Shown here: piece by piece, positions 58,148 to 64,000 of the stretch
Layout: each line of letters starts with the position of its first letter
Numbering within the stretch: the first letter of the stretch is position 1
Origin: Trematomus loennbergii
Taxonomy: Eukaryota; Chordata; Actinopteri; Perciformes; Nototheniidae
Assembly (NCBI GenBank): GCA_012861695.1
Contig: JAAOOA010000033.1
Location: forward strand, 20,251,934 to 20,315,933
Length of the DNA: 64,000 nt
Direction: 5' to 3'
Made by a program: the position numbers and the translations under genes
Notes under the pieces: model-generated
Told to the model about the DNA's origin: nothing
The model's input: the letters and a program-made list of their open reading frames with translations, nothing else
The model's database searches: none

Positions 58148-61100
58148 GCTGGTACCCCACTGCTCTGAGCTCACCCTGTGTCCTATGGTAATTGACAGGA
58201 AGCGACTCAGGAAGCGAGTGTGACATTAGGTCCTCCTTCACCCAGCTCCACCCTGCATGCCTCTCGAGAAAACCTGCATCATTTGAGCGGTTCTGTGGAT
58301 GGTGATTGACTGGAGGGAATACTTGTCTTACTGACGCCCCCCTCCTCTCTCAGTGTGTGTCTTTACTCTCTTCCTGCCTTTTTCCTGAAACTGACTTGAC
58401 TGGCCATGTGACTGACAGGTTCAGCGTAGTAGAACCATGTTCCACCAGGGAGCAGCCCAGGTCACATATGACCCGCAGTATACATCCCTCCGTGTCTGAA
58501 CACAGCATCACAGTGCATGCTCAGGACCGCAACCCAAGAGTGTGTGACAGAAATAACCGCGTGTGTGTATGGAAGAATTTCTGTCACAAATGTCTCAGAT
58601 CCTTCGACATGTAGGCATGGCACTCTGTGAACAGACACATATCACGCCTCAACATGAAGCATGAATGCACACACCAGAGCCTCTAGTTATGCACACAAAG
58701 CAAACAATTGCTGCCATTGCTGTCAATTTCAAATCCTATTTTTGCACAATTTGGTATTAAACAAAAATAAAAAATGTTTTACCAATGATTCTGATATGAA
58801 ACCACAGGAGGACAGCTTTTAATATGAAGAAAAATGATCCTCATTAAAGGCATACCACAACTATCTGTGAGAAGTTCTAATTGGATGATAATTGGATTGT
58901 AAACACTGGTTCCAATTAGGAATGTAGATTTGCTTGATAAATAGATGGCAGAGTTATTGTTCATTAACATAATAATCATTATGAATTCTTCAAAAACAAG
59001 CAGATTTTCTCCGTCAAAGTCTCAAGGAAGAAAGAATAACCAAACTTGTTCTGGCCAAAAACAGCACAAGATAACAAACTAAAACATTTGCACAACTCAC
59101 AGGCCTTATTAGAGAACATAGTCCAACTCATATCGTCTATGACAAATAATGTTGCTTTTATAGCGCAGGGAAACTTTAGCTTTTCCATTTAACCAAAAAA
59201 ACTCCACTTACATAGATGTTGCATGGAAGGTGCCTTGGAAGTGTTTTTTTCAATATTGGAGCATGTATCAAGTAGTGCAGATACGCATGTAGGAAAATGT
59301 AACGATGCTCCTAATAAAAAGTGAATTGACACTTTTAGTCAGAGATACAGTTTGAAGAAATCATGTTGGTGTACCATGTTTTATTTTTCTTAAATAGACA
59401 CTAAGGTTTCTATCTTAAGAGCTTATTTAAGATAAATGACACCACTTGCCTTCTATTCATTCTCTTTCTGTGTGTAAGTTGCATTGTGGTGCCCATTTAG
59501 GCATTGCAACTACAAATGCAGCTCAATTGTTCCTCACAGCTTACTTACAGTCAAGTATGCAAGTGGATAGAAAAATAAAATGTATTTAGCTCGTCTTGAA
59601 TGCTCCCGTTTAAAATTAGGCTTTATGAATGTCAGTTATTGTGCCACAGAATGTATCCTGGAACATACAAGTTAAGGCTTTTTTTTTTTAACCAAGCGGA
59701 AAATGCCTTTTTAAATCTGTAACCGTTGTTTATTCCACCTTTTTTTTTTACAGATACTGTGCAAACACAAACACGACCTAACGCCTGATCCCCACCTTTC
59801 TTATATAAAGACATAAATAGAAAGAGTGTCGGGAATTCTAGGTCATTAAGCTTCACACGCATGAGGTGATACACTGATGCGTGTTGTGACATGTTGTACT
59901 TCCCAGAGTGCCAGAAAATACATTGACCGCTTGATGACTGCAAAAACAGAGGTAAAGTGTAGTTACTCCTAAAAGAATGTGAACCATCTGGGAGTCCCTT
60001 CACAAAAAAAGATGAGTATTATTGAGAGAGGACAGTGTCACAGGACAGCGCGGGGTGGCCACTTTTCCGAGGCTTTTGTCACCTTTTGTAAAGGGGTCCC
60101 TCTCTGCAACACCTACTGTACTGTACATTACATTTCCCGAGGACGAAGGAAATATGCGAGCCCCTATTCTACAAATCGCTGACATCTTAGAATGTCAGCA
60201 AAGAGGAAAGAATATGGAGTGTGTGAAAAGCATTTTTCAAAGACACTTCAAGTTTGCTGCACAGAGGAGAGCACTGGTTATCCGCTGTCTGAAGCAACGG
60301 CACGAAATAAAAAATGCCTCCTGTCTTCTTCCTTATGAAGTACCATACAGAAATAGACCTCATCCATCCTGCCTGCGAGTGTTATCTAAGATGGTTCTTG
60401 AATAATTGATGCTGACAGAAATTCCACCCCACTTGGGAGGGTTGTGGATGTACAGGGCACCCCACCTTCTTCCTGGCCCGGTCCTCTCCAGGGCTCGGGC
60501 AGTGCGGTGGGTCGGAGCCCACTCAGATGTGAGCGCCCGGACCTATTCAGTGACTCGGTCAATCACCCTGTGTTCCTGCGACTCCCGGACCTCACTCTCA
60601 GGAGCACTTCCTGTCACCGTGAGTCCGGCCTCATAGATAATTAATAGTAGGGTTCTACTTAGCAAGAAGCTCTCAACCTGCCCCACCACTGACACCTTCA
60701 TCGCTCTCACCTCTGTACCTGTCAAGTCAATTCTATATCACAAATCTCGCATTTGCCTCAGGAGGCTCCAACACTGCCCTGCTTGTGATAAAAGTATGGA
60801 TTAATCTCCACATGATTCTTTAGCTACATTTTTAAAAACAAGTACACATTGTGGAGTAAAAATGAATGACTTGACATTTTTTAAATATTTTTTAACAGTT
60901 TCTGACACCCCCTGGTTTCTCACATGTATGAAAGTCTTTATCATACTGGAGAACGACCTAAATACAGCTAAGGAAAATTCCTTTTCCTCTATCACTCCCC
61001 CACCTGCAGTTATGCATGCGCAGCTAATTCATAATAATACCTATCAAGTATTGGCGCTGATGAGCGAGCAGTGTGCCATTAAAATGGACTCACATTGGTT

Positions 61101-62470
61101 TTAGTCAAGTGCTTCAAGGTAATATTCTTTAATGTGTCATCTTTAATATTCAACAGTAGCGAATGATCTCAACAGGAGGGAGGAATTTTCTGTTAGTCGT
61201 CAATTTCTAGCTGTGTCTTCCTGACATGGCCAACCAATTACTGCGCTGAGGAGCTCCGACTCTCTGCCTCAGAGGATAATACTAATACAGGTAGATAGCC
61301 ATACATCAGCCTTGATATATAGACACAGATAAACTCAGCACCTTGCATTAATATAAGCAGTATTATTTATTTTTTAAAGCGTTGTGTATCACATACATTG
61401 TTGAGATGCAGCATTTCTTTTTTCAAAAGAACAATATATTGATTTCTCAGGATGAAAGCATTGTTATCCTTAAGACTTTTCTTAACTCTTACTAATACAG
61501 GGAAACCAAAAGAACACAGAACAGGATTTGTTGCTTTTGAAATTTACTTTTTTAAGAAATACAAAATGTTTCTTTGCTTAAAAGCATTGCTCTGAACTAT
61601 TGGTTATTCAAATAAAAGCTTCCAGAATAATCCAAATTTGAAATCAATCTGTATCATATTTTTTAAAGAAAATATTTATTTATTTACGCCAGGCTGCTCG
61701 ACTTCGACTTCGGAGTTTTATGATGGACGGAAAGCTTCCAATCCTGCTAACATTAGCTTAGCTGTTGTTTTGCTTGGGCAATTTGGAGGAAGAGGTGGCA
61801 CCATAGTAGGCTGGGTTGGATGCAAAATCTAAATTATACTGTGTTCTGTGTGTGTTTTACGATTTGATTGGAGTCCACCATTTGTATTCCAAGAAGTTAA
61901 GTGTATTGCTCACAGCTGCTAACTGTAGCTGCAGTTAGCTATCGTTAGCAGGAATTGGAAGCTCGGAACACTCGCGAAATGTTTGTGTTGTTAACACTGC
62001 TAAGATCTGGGGAATTCTTGCTGGGAACAATGTTTAGATTATATGTGTATATATATATATATATATACATTTTACTATAACTATGATAAATATTCATGAC
62101 ATTAGTATATAGCCTTTAAGCTATGTCTACAAGCAGTGGGTTGTGTGTGATCAGGTAACCAAACCTTTATGACTGTATTTAAAATGGCCTTCTGAGATTG
62201 TGAGTGCCAGCTGTACCAGTCCTTCCGCTGTGTGTCAAACCTCCAAACCAATCATTGCGCTGTCTATGAACATTAAAGTTTTACTGCCCTCAAACTAGAG
62301 GCCATGAAGTCAAGTGTGTGTGCGGCGTTCACCTAGGTCTTATGATGTATATATCACCCCTGGACACACTTGGTTATAGCCATGGAATAAACTAGCTCTC
62401 ACAATTTTTAAAGGAGATTTCTGCAGAGAGAAGCTGAAGTCTCTGGGTGTTGAAATAGTCTTTGAAAATA
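58148..62470. other. Intronic stretch, nothing firm
   Basis: It contains a TA microsatellite at 62046-62068 and a GC-richer unique-looking segment at 60410-60640. Open frames such as 60022-60405 match no known protein. The next Musashi exon was not found. Confidence 0.45.
62046..62068. repeat. TA microsatellite
   Basis: About eleven TA dinucleotides in a row, starting after tg at 62045. It is short and likely to vary in length. Confidence 0.9.
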
Positions 62471-62488
62471 TTTATTTTTCTTTAACAG

Positions 62489-62580
62489 TGTTTGAACATC
62501 AAGTGCCTAATAAGGTACTTGGACCACCCTTTGGAGCAGTTTCAGTCCCTCATGCAGCGATGCCTTACAGCTTCTGCACT
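62489..62580 (+). other. Candidate alternative (cassette or poison) exon
   Basis: The 92-bp segment is bounded by a strong acceptor (tttatttttctttaacag, 62471-62488) and a near-perfect donor (gtaagtaa from 62581). The upstream Musashi exon ends in phase 0. Read from there the segment is open throughout, starting CLNIKCLIRYL and ending QRCLTASAL. Because 92 is not a multiple of three, inclusion would shift the frame of the following VECKKAQ exon. The peptide matches nothing I recognise in Musashi. It could be a regulated frame-shifting exon, an exon of an unrelated or non-coding transcript, or a chance pair of splice-like sites. Only the sites and open frame are seen; use in RNA is inferred. 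Confidence 0.3.
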
Positions 62581-62586
62581 GTAAGT

Positions 62587-64000
62587 AATTGGATGTTTAC
62601 CCTTCATTGAAGAAGGAAAGCTTTGAGGGATGAAGGAAGTGGAAATCCACCTCACACTTTGCACTGCAGGACGTCCCATAAAAGACACAATGTTCAGATC
62701 TGCTGATTGAGGAGGTGATGGAAGCCATTTGACGTTAACCTGATGATCGTGGCATTGCTTTTGAATGTGTTTCTCTGTGCGAATAGAGACAATATCATCT
62801 TTGTGTGAAGAAACATGTCAAGGGAACTGTTTTTGGCACCACAGGAGCACCTGGTCCTTAAAATGACCTCATATTCTGTAGCCTTTACATAACTGTGCAC
62901 AGATATCACCAGGCCTAATGACTACTCCGGGATTGTTAGCCATTGAAGGCATCATTTTCTTTTTGCTTTAAAACGTCTTGGCTTTGTAATACGTTCCAGT
63001 ACTTACAATCGTTTTCAAAATGGTCCGCAGTAAATACCTTTTTTATCAAATACATGACATGCAGTTTTTATTGACCCCGTTGAGGCTTTAAATGTTTGTT
63101 GTTGGACCTTTAATGGACAACACAGATTCAGGGCGATATTCACAAACATCCACATGCCAAAAATATTTCCAAACTGAGAATCTCCTCAAATAAAGGTGGC
63201 AGACTAAAAGACGTGAACATTTTTGCGCTGACATTTATTCACAGTTTTCTACTGTAGCTCTAAAAGTAGCTCACATTCCGCCAGCTGCTGAAGGTAATAC
63301 ACTTTTGTAGGCAAGATTTTCAATTAAATTAATACAACAATAATTGTAGCATTGAAGGGCTCCCTCCACTAATAGCAATGGGATTTTTCAGTTGGATTTT
63401 GGAATATTGCAAATAACATATCTGGCAAACACACCTTTATGCTACTTGCACATTCTTTCAGTAGTATCATTTCCATATTTTACCAATACTTTTATTATTT
63501 TTTCATGTAAATAGCTAACGTACTTCTATAAGCGATCTACATCATGGTAACATGGCTGCGCTAAACAGCGCTAAGCTAAAGAGAGACTAGTGTTTGACAT
63601 GACGCTAACTTATTTCCAAGATTTAGGACTCATTCCTGCACCACTCTATAGTGATGTTAGCATATTTTGATAGAGGAAAAATAGTCAGCTGCAAATGTTT
63701 GAATTATCCAATAACCCAAGAGATAGTTTGCACAACTTTGCACTACTGTGGTCTTGGATGGAAATCTGATTGCTTTGCTGATGAATTTCCGTGTGTCACA
63801 GTTATTAATTAAACCAAAATGTGTCATTCTGTTCTTTAAATCAACCACTAAAAATGGTTTTGAGAAGCCTTATTCTTTAAGTGAATAAGCAGACAACCAT
63901 GGCTGATGTTGTGCATGCAGAGCTGTGACATTTCCCAGCTAAGCAGTCTATGTGTTTTGACTGATCAACTGGGAGTGGGCGCTGGAGTAAAGGAATCACA
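62587..64000. other. Intronic stretch to window end
   Basis: No exon, repeat boundary or RNA gene was recognised after the candidate exon's donor. The VECKKAQPKEVM exon of Musashi is not present. Confidence 0.5.

Noticed and set aside
60022..60405. 127-codon open frame on the plus strand
   Set aside because: No recognisable domain; single-exon chance frame in intron.

Overview
The window is a piece of a vertebrate nuclear genome, almost certainly a ray-finned (teleost) fish. It has short, widely spaced coding exons with GT/AG introns, long CA/TG microsatellites, and several families of DNA transposons and LINE tails that I recognise from teleost, mainly spiny-rayed, genomes. There is no prokaryotic gene organisation.

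The only coding sequence I can support is two consecutive exons of a Musashi RNA-binding protein gene on the + strand. The first, 13000-13048, encodes VDDAMLMFDKTTNRHR. The second, 56805-56887, begins [15 protein letters not shown] and ends HFHEINNKM. Together they form most of the second RNA-recognition motif (RRM2). The phases agree: one base of a split glycine codon ends the first exon and two bases open the second. The residues favour msi1 over msi2 (Asp-Asp rather than Glu-Asp, and EDIVEK rather than EDVVEK). The 43.8 kb intron would be more typical of msi2, so the paralogue is not settled. The preceding and following exons (FEQFGK and VECKKAQPKEVM in relatives) were not found and should lie outside the window.

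Everything else is intron: the 3' part of one intron (1-12999), a complete 43,756 bp intron (13049-56804) and the 5' part of a third (56888-64000). These are loaded with transposons, several with readable boundaries. Four hAT elements have exact 8-bp target duplications (1991-4190, 18157-18809, 38267-39674, 46416-47406). Two PIF/Harbinger-like elements have 3-bp duplications (11153-11842, 34368-34941). TTAA-flanked elements lie at 5809, 25523, 43911 and 57620. There are two palindromic MITEs (31606, 53782), two CAGTGG-type hAT MITEs (51163, 52785), LINE 3' fragments on the minus strand (7712, 19850, 37385) and one tRNA-derived SINE (659-803). Three sites show one element inserted inside another.

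The signals that deserve a second look are mostly RNA-structural. They are a roughly 730 bp inverted repeat 540 bp downstream of the first exon, a perfect 52-bp inverted repeat with an 8-nt loop (11460-11571), an 86-nt two-stage hairpin (37236-37321), and a 92-bp candidate cassette exon with strong splice sites (62489-62580) whose length would shift the Musashi frame. I found no undescribed multi-gene system. The window is best read as transposon-rich introns of a conserved neural and stem-cell translational regulator.
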